Of a stretch of DNA of 64,000 nucleotides, positions 36,755 through 44,902 are shown piece after piece. Source of the stretch: Kapaibacterium sp044224925 (lineage in GTDB: Bacteria > Bacteroidota > Ignavibacteria > Kapaibacteriales > Kapaibacteriaceae); contig JBGAJM010000004.1 of assembly GCA_044224925.1 (NCBI GenBank), forward strand, positions 186,001 through 250,000, written 5' to 3'. A program made the position numbers and the translations under genes. The notes under the pieces were generated by a model that ran no database searches, was not told the DNA's origin, and saw only the letters and a program-made list of their open reading frames with translations. How positions within the stretch are numbered: position 1 is the first letter of the stretch; each line of letters starts with the position of its first letter.

Positions 36755-37554
36755 GCGTTCGATCCCTCTTGTGCGTGGCAATGTTGTATGCTCTGTGCAT
36801 CGTGCCGCTTCATGCCCAACGGAGCAGAGGGTCGAGTCAAGATTACATCCCTGAAGATTCCCTTGAAGTTCAACACGTGTTCTGGATCGGCCCAACGGTA
36901 TCCGGAATGGTGTCTCTCTATTTCGGTGGACTCACGGCGAAGTATGCAGGAGGAAGCGCACCTGGGTCGACCGCGCAGATCGCTACAACGGAGGGTGGAT
37001 ATGGTGCCGCAGGCGGCGGTGGGGGAGCCTTCGAGTTCCGACCGTTCGGAGACGTGTGGAGTGTCTTCGCTATGGTTTGTGCCGATTATCGATACACATC
37101 TTCGTCAACAGGATCGAAGGTCTCCAACGACATTTTTGCCATCAATGCCGAGTTCGAGATCATCACGAAATCCTGGTATCTGACAGTGTCGCCATCCGTG
37201 CGGTATATGTTCGGGAGGACAGGGGCATTCGTCTATGGCGGACTGGATTTCGAGATCCCTGTGGGCGAGCAGTATAGCGGCGTCTGGCAACACGAGTATC
37301 CCACCGGAGACAGCGTGGGTACCGAACCCGGGGCCCCTCAGACGAACATACTCTTCAAAACGACCGTGGATCTGGTACCGCGAGTCGGGATCCACGTGGG
37401 AATGGGGCACGATTTTCTGGCGGGATTGTTCGGATATCGCCGTCAAATGCTCACTCCGTGGTTCCAGTTGTCTGCCGGGACGGCACCTGTGTCGGGAGCA
37501 AGCTGGAATGGGATCGGAATGCGGTTTGGTATCATGTGGCGATATGGTTTTTAA
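36751..37554 (+). CDS. Outer-membrane beta-barrel protein closing the surface operon
   Basis: The 267-residue protein has a signal peptide (to PLHAQ), a Gly/Ala-rich stretch at 68-92, and alternating strands ending in MRFGIMWRYGF. A C-terminal Phe with aromatic/hydrophobic alternation is typical of outer-membrane barrels. It may anchor or secrete the operon's surface proteins; this is inferred from position. It overlaps the previous gene by ATGA, and a terminator follows. Confidence 0.78.
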   Translation: MSVRSLLCVAMLYALCIVPLHAQRSRGSSQDYIPEDSLEVQHVFWIGPTVSGMVSLYFGGLTAKYAGGSAPGSTAQIATTEGGYGAAGGGGGAFEFRPFGDVWSVFAMVCADYRYTSSSTGSKVSNDIFAINAEFEIITKSWYLTVSPSVRYMFGRTGAFVYGGLDFEIPVGEQYSGVWQHEYPTGDSVGTEPGAPQTNILFKTTVDLVPRVGIHVGMGHDFLAGLFGYRRQMLTPWFQLSAGTAPVSGASWNGIGMRFGIMWRYGF

Positions 37555-37600
37555 ATTTGGGTCGCACCTTTTACCACTAGTGCGAATTGAGGTCACAGCG

Positions 37601-37621
37601 AACCCCGACTCCGTCGGGGTT
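37601..37621 (+). terminator. Rho-independent terminator after the surface operon
   Basis: AACCCCGAC-TCC-GTCGGGGTT is a perfect 9-bp stem, followed by a modest T-rich stretch (TACTGTTTA). It lies between two convergent genes and ends the rightward surface operon. It may also serve the leftward kinase gene ending at 37628. Confidence 0.8.
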
Positions 37622-37627
37622 TACTGT

Positions 37628-39718
37628 TTAAAGGGTATCAGTTGGGAGAGCCGCCTGGAGATGCAAGGCGAAGGTTGTTCCGGATCCAACGAGACTGTCG
37701 CATGTGATCTTCCCATTGATCCGCTTTGCAAGCCGGGCCGCAAGATAGAGGCCAAGGCCAAGTGAGTCCTCACCACCCGTCGGCTGTGTGCTAAGTCGAC
37801 CGTACTTGGTGAACAGTAACTGCCGCTCATTGTCTGGAATTCCCGGTCCGTTGTCACGAACTCGAACGATCACATCATTCTCGCTCCGAACCGTTGTGAC
37901 GACCACTTCTGAATCTGGAGGCGAGAATTTGATCGCGTTGGAGATCAGATTGTCGACGATCGCATCGGCAACAGCTGTGTCAGCACTGGCCCAGATCGGC
38001 TCGGCCGTGGGCATCCGCAGTCCGATTTGTTTTTCACTCGCGCGACCGAGGTGGCGATACAGTGCATCGCGAACTACATCGTTCACATCGATGATCTCGT
38101 GGGCGATCTGCGATCCTCGCTTATCACTACGACTCACATCGAGAAAATGATAGACGGTCATTAGCATCCTGTCTGTGGTCTCGCGCACCATCGAGAGAAC
38201 GTCGATCGCTTCAGAAAGCTCGAGCTTATCTGCATTCTCAAGTGCGTGTGTGATCATGCCTCGAATGTTGCTCATCGGTGTACGGAGATCATGTGCGGCC
38301 ACGGCCATGAACTCGTCCTTTTCATTCGCTAGCTCTTGCAGCTCCTTATTGAGTTCTTGCAGGAGATGCATCGCCCCGGTGAGTTCCACGTTCCGAAGCC
38401 TGAAGATCTCGGCCTCCTTCATTTGTCGTTCGCGCTCATAGCGTCGATGCACGACGTCGAGCAATGCCACCTGCCGTCGCTCCTGATCTTCCTTGTACTG
38501 CTCCATCCATGTGAGCAGTGTCTCGGTCCCGAGAGCACCGGTCTGCATCCGATGATGCAGCTTTGCTAATTCGAACGTGGCGTTCAGATACATTGCATGG
38601 GCAGAAAGATCGGAGAACATCTTGACGGATTCTTTGAGCAGCCTCTCAGACTCTTCAAAAGATCCTTGCTCCCTTCGCGCCTTGCCTAGGCCGAGCTTCC
38701 AGTTCGCCTCTCCATACATGTATCCCTCGGCGACACTGATGGCGAGGGCGCGTTCGAAGTAGGGAACGCTTTCATCCACTTTACTGAGTTTGAGTAGTAC
38801 CTCGCCCATGTCTCCGACCAACGGCCCGAGGATGTGAGGAAGGTTGAAGGGCTCGGTGAAGTCGATGGCCTCTTGAAGGGCGGCATGGCATTCTTCGACG
38901 AGTCCGAGACGCGAGAGGGTGGCACTATGATTGGCCATGCAGTAGGCGGTGATCACAGGAGAACCCACGGAGCGAGCCGTCTCCAACGCTTCGCGAGACA
39001 GACGCAAGGCCTCGTCAGCATGACCTCGAAGGGCCTCGATCAGAGCGATCTGACACATGGTCTGTGCCATGCCCTGCTTCATGTCGTTCCGCTTCTCGAT
39101 ATCGTAGGAACGCATGAAGAAATCGTAAGCCGTTCCATGATCGTCTCTGCGTGCGCACCGCTCGGCATAGTTGTAGTACGTGACGGCAAGACCTGCCTCG
39201 TCGCCAATGCGTTCGCGCAGGGCGAGGAGCTCCGCATAGACATCGTCGGCCTTCGTGATGTCGCCCCGATCGTCATACGCAGACGCAAGGATCGTCAGTG
39301 CACGAGCAACGAGTTCGGGCTCTTCCACGGGGTCAAGAGATGTATGCACAGACTCTAGTCGCGTGATCGCCTCGTCGATGCGTCGCTCCGCATTGAACAC
39401 AGTTGCAATGGCGATCTCGACCTCTGCCTGAAGACGTGGTACGGAACCGGCCAGCGTTCGTGCCTTTCGCAACCACTGATGTGCCTTGTCGAACTCTCCG
39501 TCATACATGGCATGTCGCGCGAGAAGTCTGCAACACACGATCCGGTCGCGCGGAGATGCAAGTCCATGCACAGCCCACTCGGCAAGGGCAATGGCCCGTT
39601 CGATCCGATCTGCCTTCGGCGCATGCTGGATCTCGCGGATCAAGTACGCACGGATCTCTTGCGGAGTGAGATCCTTGAATTCGTGCGGTACCGGACCGAA
39701 TGGTGTGGTGGGTGACAT
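37628..39718 (-). CDS. TPR-domain sensor histidine kinase A
   Basis: The 696-residue cytosolic kinase has no signal peptide or membrane segment. Residues 30-410 are tetratricopeptide repeats, followed by a coiled coil (415-465). The kinase core has the H-box AVAAHDLRTPMSNI (His near 475), the N-box DNLISNAIKFSPP, and the G-boxes DNGPGIPDN and DSLGLGLYLA. No receiver domain is present and no response regulator is encoded in the window. It is 16 bases downstream of its paralogue and probably co-transcribed. The TPR part likely senses through protein contacts. Confidence 0.9.
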   Translation of the reverse strand: MSPTTPFGPVPHEFKDLTPQEIRAYLIREIQHAPKADRIERAIALAEWAVHGLASPRDRIVCCRLLARHAMYDGEFDKAHQWLRKARTLAGSVPRLQAEVEIAIATVFNAERRIDEAITRLESVHTSLDPVEEPELVARALTILASAYDDRGDITKADDVYAELLALRERIGDEAGLAVTYYNYAERCARRDDHGTAYDFFMRSYDIEKRNDMKQGMAQTMCQIALIEALRGHADEALRLSREALETARSVGSPVITAYCMANHSATLSRLGLVEECHAALQEAIDFTEPFNLPHILGPLVGDMGEVLLKLSKVDESVPYFERALAISVAEGYMYGEANWKLGLGKARREQGSFEESERLLKESVKMFSDLSAHAMYLNATFELAKLHHRMQTGALGTETLLTWMEQYKEDQERRQVALLDVVHRRYERERQMKEAEIFRLRNVELTGAMHLLQELNKELQELANEKDEFMAVAAHDLRTPMSNIRGMITHALENADKLELSEAIDVLSMVRETTDRMLMTVYHFLDVSRSDKRGSQIAHEIIDVNDVVRDALYRHLGRASEKQIGLRMPTAEPIWASADTAVADAIVDNLISNAIKFSPPDSEVVVTTVRSENDVIVRVRDNGPGIPDNERQLLFTKYGRLSTQPTGGEDSLGLGLYLAARLAKRINGKITCDSLVGSGTTFALHLQAALPTDTL

Positions 39719-39734
39719 GTGTAGTGTCTACGGG

Positions 39735-41825
39735 TTATGTGTGATGTCCTTCGGGCAGACAAACTCGGAAATCGCAACCCGAACCGGGTTGGCTCTCGCA
39801 CGTGATGGTTCCGCCCATGCGTTCCGCAAGGCGCAGAGACAGGTAGAGCCCGAGACCGCTCGAGCTCTCGCCGCCGGTCGGTTTCGGTGAGAGCTGCCCG
39901 TACTTCGTGAACAGCTTCTTCATGTCGACATTGGAAAGCCCCGGCCCGGTGTCACGCACATGTGTGCATACCACGCCGTCGCTAAGCTGGACCGTCAACG
40001 TGATGGTGTCTCCTGCATCGCAGAACTTGATCGCATTTGAGACGAGGTTGTCGATGATCTCCTCAAGCGCGGCCGGGTCGGCGTGCGCTGAGATCTCCGC
40101 GTAGTCGGGTAAGACAAGCGTGATGTGTTTCTTCTCGGCAGACTGTACATACCGCGACGCCGTGCGAAGAATGATCGCGCCCACGTTGATGTCAGACAAG
40201 CGGAGCCTGCTCGGATCGTCGGCACTCCTGCTCATGTCCAGGAAGGTGTGCACGAGCGACTGCATACGCTCGATGGATGTATACATGTCGTTGCACAGGT
40301 CGATCATATCTTCCCGCGGCAACGTGTCGGCATGCCTGATCATGGTCTGCAACATCGACTTCACCAGTCCCAGCGGATTCTTCAGATCGTGCGCCGCAAT
40401 GGTCATGAACTCGTCCTTCTCCGCATTCACCTCTTCAAGTCGCCGAACAAGTTCGCGCTGGCGTTCCATGGCGACCGTGAGTTCCTTGTTCCGTTGTGCG
40501 ATGGATTCTGCTTCGAGCGCTGTGCGTTCGTGCCGATGCAGGCGACGGATGTCGTTGATCCGGTCCACAAGCTGACGCGACGATTCTGCCCGAAACTCCA
40601 TTGCCCATACGGCAAGAGCATCAAAGGCATCGGCCGTTGCATGCAGGGTCTTATACACGTTGGCAAGATCGATCAGGGTGGAAAGGTAGTCGTCGAACGA
40701 CCTGTTCGCTCGAAAGATGTGCAGGGCTTGTAGTAACAGGTCGGGCGCACGTTCGGGTGTTCCGACTTGACAGTACATGCCGGCAAGGTCCTTTGAAACA
40801 ATGGCCTCGAGCCACCGCAGTCCCATGTCCTTCGCTCGCTCCAACGCATACTCGAACGTCTCCACGGCCTCGTCGTTCTGTCCGAGCGCGGCATGTTCCT
40901 TTGCGATGTTGACTGCCGTATGCACCTCCATCTCCTGGAGGCCGTTCTCTCTGGCGAACGTCACGCAGGCATGCAGCTGTTCGGTCGACTCCGTCACGCG
41001 GCCGATGGTCTTGAGAATGCTGCTCCGCATCATCATGAGCACTCCATGCAGGCGTGCATCGGGAACATTGGAGGCGAGGTTCTCTGCGTCGTTCTGATAC
41101 CGAAGGGCATCTTCGGCTTCCCCAGTGTGTGCCAAGACGAAGGCGATCGAAGAGAACGTGCGAGCGACGGAGTTCACGTCGTCGAGTTGTTCCTGCAGGT
41201 CGCGTGCTCGCAGGTAGTACTCGTAGGCAACGTCGTAGTCACCGCGACGGGCATACAGCTCACCAAGATTGAAATAGGAAGAGGCGAGTCCGCGGTGATT
41301 TCCGAGTCGTTCCCGGATGGCGATACTGCTCAGGTGTTGTTCGATGGCCCGAGAGGAGTGTCCCAAATGGTCGAGCGCCAGTCCGAGATTCGTGAGAAGG
41401 CTCGCCGTTACGGCGGGGAACATCTCCTCGTTGACCACCTCGAGGCCCTGCTCGAACTGCACCACTGCTTCGGCATAGTTTCCGCGCTGACCGGCAACGA
41501 TGCCGCGGGTGTTCTTGCATTCTGCGACCAAACTGATCAGGTTGTGCGTGGAAGCGATCTCTTCACTTCGTCGGATCGCCGTGTCCGCTTTGTCAAAATG
41601 GGCATTGTTCGCCTCGGCCGAGGCGATGAATCGACCTATCTGGCAGGCGAGGTACGGACGATCCCCAGTGTCGAGGATGGTCCTACCCAATTCCAGCCAT
41701 TGTTCCATTGTTTCGGCATGGGGCGAGCGCAGGAGTTCACGGTGAAAGAGGTCTTGCACCTCTGGTTCCGGAAGAGCATTGAGTTCGTCGAGCGTTGGAA
41801 CGATCAATCGGTCGGTGTTCAGCAT
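39735..41825 (-). CDS. TPR-domain sensor histidine kinase B
   Basis: The 696-residue paralogue of kinase A has N-terminal TPRs (to about 420), a coiled coil, the H-box TIAAHDLKNPLGLV (His near 478), the N-box DNLVSNAIKFCDAGD, and the G-boxes DTGPGLSNV and SSGLGLYLSLRLAE. The ATG at 41825 follows a GGGGG ribosome site; a longer in-frame start at 41867 would begin inside the promoter region. It is the first gene of the two-kinase unit and diverges from nuoM. Confidence 0.88.
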   Translation of the reverse strand: MLNTDRLIVPTLDELNALPEPEVQDLFHRELLRSPHAETMEQWLELGRTILDTGDRPYLACQIGRFIASAEANNAHFDKADTAIRRSEEIASTHNLISLVAECKNTRGIVAGQRGNYAEAVVQFEQGLEVVNEEMFPAVTASLLTNLGLALDHLGHSSRAIEQHLSSIAIRERLGNHRGLASSYFNLGELYARRGDYDVAYEYYLRARDLQEQLDDVNSVARTFSSIAFVLAHTGEAEDALRYQNDAENLASNVPDARLHGVLMMMRSSILKTIGRVTESTEQLHACVTFARENGLQEMEVHTAVNIAKEHAALGQNDEAVETFEYALERAKDMGLRWLEAIVSKDLAGMYCQVGTPERAPDLLLQALHIFRANRSFDDYLSTLIDLANVYKTLHATADAFDALAVWAMEFRAESSRQLVDRINDIRRLHRHERTALEAESIAQRNKELTVAMERQRELVRRLEEVNAEKDEFMTIAAHDLKNPLGLVKSMLQTMIRHADTLPREDMIDLCNDMYTSIERMQSLVHTFLDMSRSADDPSRLRLSDINVGAIILRTASRYVQSAEKKHITLVLPDYAEISAHADPAALEEIIDNLVSNAIKFCDAGDTITLTVQLSDGVVCTHVRDTGPGLSNVDMKKLFTKYGQLSPKPTGGESSSGLGLYLSLRLAERMGGTITCESQPGSGCDFRVCLPEGHHT

Positions 41826-41850
41826 ACCCCCAAAGTACCTGTAGTCAGTC

Positions 41851-41886
41851 GGGCAATATATCACCATTCCGTGCTATATTGCGCCC
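41851..41886. promoter_or_regulatory. Back-to-back divergent promoter palindrome (kinases / nuoMN)
   Basis: GGGCAATATA and TATATTGCGCCC form an imperfect inverted repeat. The inner CAATATA (41854-41860) and TATATTG (41875-41881) are perfect 7-bp arms 14 bases apart. Each reads outward as TATATTG, a -10/-7-like element aimed at kinase B on one side and nuoM on the other. The site may be two divergent promoters, an operator, or both. Confidence 0.5.
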
Positions 41887-41925
41887 GCTTTTTAAGACCA
41901 GAACAACGACTCAGAACGGACGACT

Positions 41926-43434
41926 ATGGGTGTTGCGGCACTGCTTTGTACTCTCTTTGCCCCGCTTGCCGGATCGTTGGCACTTCTGTTGATCAATCGT
42001 GATCAAACCAAGGCCATCCGTGTAACGGCGCTCGCCATATCGATCCTGACGCTAGGAGCATCCTTACTGCTTCTGCCAGAGTTCGATCAGTCCCTTTCGT
42101 CCTTCCAATTCGTGATCGACCAGCAGTGGATCCCGGCGTTCGACGCCGGATTCAGGATCGGGATCGACGGTACGTCGCTCCTCCTTGTCCTCCTTACCAC
42201 CTTCATCATGCCCATTGCCTTGCTTTCTTCGTGGAGTTCGATCCACAAGCAAGAAAAAGAGTACTACGTTCTGTTGCTGCTCTTGCAATTCGGAATGACG
42301 GGAGTGTTCCTGGCTCTGGACACGTTCCTCTTCTATGTGTTCTGGGAACTGATCCTGATCCCGATGTACTTCGTGATCGGTATCTGGGGTGGGAAAGACC
42401 GTATCTACGCCGCGATCAAGTTCTTCCTGTATACACTGGTCGGTTCCTTGCTCATGCTCATCGCCATCATTTGGCTGGGTTACAGCACGGCGGACCATGT
42501 GTTCACGGCAGACCTGATGAAGCTACAGGCTTCGGGTCCGATGATCCCGTTCGAAGTGCAGAAGTGGCTATTCCTGGCCTTCGCCTTGGCCTTCTGTATC
42601 AAGGTACCACTCTTCCCGCTGCATACCTGGCTTCCTGATGCTCACGTGCAGGCGCCAACACCCGGTTCGGTGATCCTTGCCGCCGTCCTCCTCAAGATGG
42701 GGACCTACGGTCTCATCCGCTTCAACCTGCAACTCTTTCCGCAAGCGTCCCACTATTTTGCAGCGGCCATTTCGGTGCTCGCTGTGATCGGCATCATCTA
42801 TGGCGCACTAGTGGCCATGGTGCAAACGGATATCAAGAAGCTCGTCGCCTACTCATCGGTCAGTCACTTGGGCTTTGTGGTTCTCGGGATCTTCTCGATG
42901 ACGACCATCGGCGTCCAAGGCGCTGTCATCCAGATGGTCAACCACGGCCTCTCCACAGGGATGTTGTTCTTGTGCGTTGGCGTGATGTATGAGCGCCGTC
43001 ACACACGTGAGATCTCGGAGTACGGTGGAGTGACGAAGGTGATGCCGCGATTTGCCGTCATGTTCGCCATTGCCATGTTCGCATCGGTCGGTCTTCCCGG
43101 ACTCAATGGCTTCGTTGGAGAGTATCTCACACTGCTTGGGGCCTTCCAGTCTCCGGTCCTTCATAGCTGGTCCTACGCCATCATCAGCGCGAGCGGCGTG
43201 ATCTTTGCCGCTGTCTACCTATTGTGGATGTTCCAGCGCGTGATGTTCGGACCGATCACCAATGCCGAGAACCACGGACTTCGCGATCTCAATCGTTCGG
43301 AGTACTGGCAACTGGTACCATTGGTGATCTTCATCGTATGGATCGGTGTTGCACCGCGCACCTTCATGAATATTTCAGAAGCATCGGTCAAGGCTCTCGT
43401 GGAAACGGTAGGAAAGGTTGGCAATGGGCATTGA
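41926..43434 (+). CDS. nuoM: NADH-quinone oxidoreductase subunit M
   Basis: NuoM (502 residues) is an antiporter-like membrane subunit of complex I. It has about 14 hydrophobic helices, the conserved Glu in FWELILIPMYF, Lys residues in broken helices (CIKVPLFPLHTWLPDAHVQAPTPGS), and the signature KKLVAYSSVSHLGF. It pumps protons in the inner membrane. nuoN follows with a short overlap, but no other nuo genes lie upstream, where divergent kinases are found. Confidence 0.96.
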   Translation: MGVAALLCTLFAPLAGSLALLLINRDQTKAIRVTALAISILTLGASLLLLPEFDQSLSSFQFVIDQQWIPAFDAGFRIGIDGTSLLLVLLTTFIMPIALLSSWSSIHKQEKEYYVLLLLLQFGMTGVFLALDTFLFYVFWELILIPMYFVIGIWGGKDRIYAAIKFFLYTLVGSLLMLIAIIWLGYSTADHVFTADLMKLQASGPMIPFEVQKWLFLAFALAFCIKVPLFPLHTWLPDAHVQAPTPGSVILAAVLLKMGTYGLIRFNLQLFPQASHYFAAAISVLAVIGIIYGALVAMVQTDIKKLVAYSSVSHLGFVVLGIFSMTTIGVQGAVIQMVNHGLSTGMLFLCVGVMYERRHTREISEYGGVTKVMPRFAVMFAIAMFASVGLPGLNGFVGEYLTLLGAFQSPVLHSWSYAIISASGVIFAAVYLLWMFQRVMFGPITNAENHGLRDLNRSEYWQLVPLVIFIVWIGVAPRTFMNISEASVKALVETVGKVGNGH

Positions 43435-44863
43435 TCTCTTCGGGTCGCTTCCGCTTGTCGTCATCTGGCTTGCTCTCGGTGGCGTCGGTATCGTCATTCA
43501 GGCCTTTGTGCGCGACAACACACGGTTGGTGTTCGGGTATTACATCAGCACGCTGATCGCTACCGGCGGTCTGGCCGCTCTTACCTTCGGACATACCGGA
43601 CTGACGTTCGACGGCATGGTCACCATGGGTGGATCCGGTGCCTTCTTCGACATTCTGTTCTGCGTCACGGGCATCCTGACGATGTTGGCTGCCCGACCAT
43701 ATCTGCAGCGTGAAGACTCCGAGATCGACGAGTTCTATACGCTCTTGGTTTCGGCCGTGAGCGGGATGATGCTCATGGCCCATGCGAACAACCTTGTGGT
43801 GCTCTTCGTTGGTGTCGAGCTGATGTCGATCTCGTTCTACGTGATGGCAGGGTTCTTCCGCAAGAGCATTCGTTCGATCGAAGCAGCCTTGAAGTATTTC
43901 TTGCTGGGTGCCTTTGCCACAGGATTCCTCGTCTACGGTATGGCCCTGGTCTATGGGTCGACCAATGCGCTCGACTATGCCACGATCACGTCGGTGGTTC
44001 GGGCCGGCACCACGCCATTCCCGATGTTGCTCGCAGCCGGTGTGACGCTCATGGCCGTAGGACTCTGCTTCAAGATCGCCGCATTCCCGTTCCATCAGTG
44101 GGCTCCGGACGTCTATCAAGGCTCACCGACGGTCGTCTCGGCCTTCATGAGCACAGCCGGCAAGGCCGCCGCCTTCAGTGCCTTCATTCCTGCCTTTACC
44201 ATGCTCATGCCCATCGGGGCCGGAGCGTCCTATGTGATGAACATGCAGCTTGCCCTCGCCGTGATCGCTGCGGTGACGATGCTCGTGGGGAATATCTCTG
44301 CCGTTGCTCAGTCGAATGTGAAGCGCATGCTTGCCTTCTCGTCCGTTGCGCACGCCGGCTATCTGTTGATGGGCATCGTCTCGGGTACAGCCGCCGGACA
44401 TCAGGCCATCGTGTTCTATCTGACGGCCTATACGTTCATGCAGCTCGGTGCCTTCGTGATCGTGTCGATCCTCGAACGTGAGAACGACGGACACTTGGAG
44501 TTCTCCGACTATGCCGGATTGAGCAAGACGCACCCCGTCCTTGCCTTCCTGATGGCGATGTTCATGTTCTCGCTGGCCGGCATTCCGCCGTTCGCCGGGT
44601 TCTTCGGAAAGTACATGCTCTTCATCGCCGCCATCGACAGTGGATTCACATGGCTGACGATCATCGCCGTGGTCTCCTCTGTGATCTCGGTGTACTTCTA
44701 TCTTGGTCTTGTGGTGAAGATGTACTTCTCGGATCCCGTTGGAGAAGGACATGCGACCAATCCGGGGACGGCCGCCCTCACATTGGGTGTGGCCGCGGCC
44801 TTTACGGTGTTGCTCGGCGTGTTGCCATCGGTTCTGCAGTCTATGTTCACCGCCTTTCACTAA
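43424..44863 (+). CDS. nuoN: NADH-quinone oxidoreductase subunit N
   Basis: NuoN (479 residues) is the second antiporter-like complex I subunit. Its motifs are VGVELMSISFYVMAGF, CFKIAAFPFHQWAPDVYQGSP, and NVKRMLAFSSVAHAGYLL. The start at ATG 43424 is preferred over TTG 43418 because GGAAAGG lies 6 bases before it. It overlaps the 3' end of nuoM by 11 bases, so the two are translated together. Confidence 0.96.
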   Translation: MGIDLFGSLPLVVIWLALGGVGIVIQAFVRDNTRLVFGYYISTLIATGGLAALTFGHTGLTFDGMVTMGGSGAFFDILFCVTGILTMLAARPYLQREDSEIDEFYTLLVSAVSGMMLMAHANNLVVLFVGVELMSISFYVMAGFFRKSIRSIEAALKYFLLGAFATGFLVYGMALVYGSTNALDYATITSVVRAGTTPFPMLLAAGVTLMAVGLCFKIAAFPFHQWAPDVYQGSPTVVSAFMSTAGKAAAFSAFIPAFTMLMPIGAGASYVMNMQLALAVIAAVTMLVGNISAVAQSNVKRMLAFSSVAHAGYLLMGIVSGTAAGHQAIVFYLTAYTFMQLGAFVIVSILERENDGHLEFSDYAGLSKTHPVLAFLMAMFMFSLAGIPPFAGFFGKYMLFIAAIDSGFTWLTIIAVVSSVISVYFYLGLVVKMYFSDPVGEGHATNPGTAALTLGVAAAFTVLLGVLPSVLQSMFTAFH

Positions 44864-44888
44864 GTCGCCAAGACTCTTCAACCTTGCG

Positions 44889-44896
44889 TAACTTCG
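44889..44896 (+). promoter_or_regulatory. TAnnTT(C)G element just before the 761-residue gene
   Basis: TAACTTCG is one base off TAnnTTTG and sits 6 bases before the ATG at 44903. A start site here would give a leaderless or nearly leaderless mRNA. GGGGA between the two could also be a ribosome site, so the call is tentative. Confidence 0.35.
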
Positions 44897-44902
44897 GGGA
44901 CC

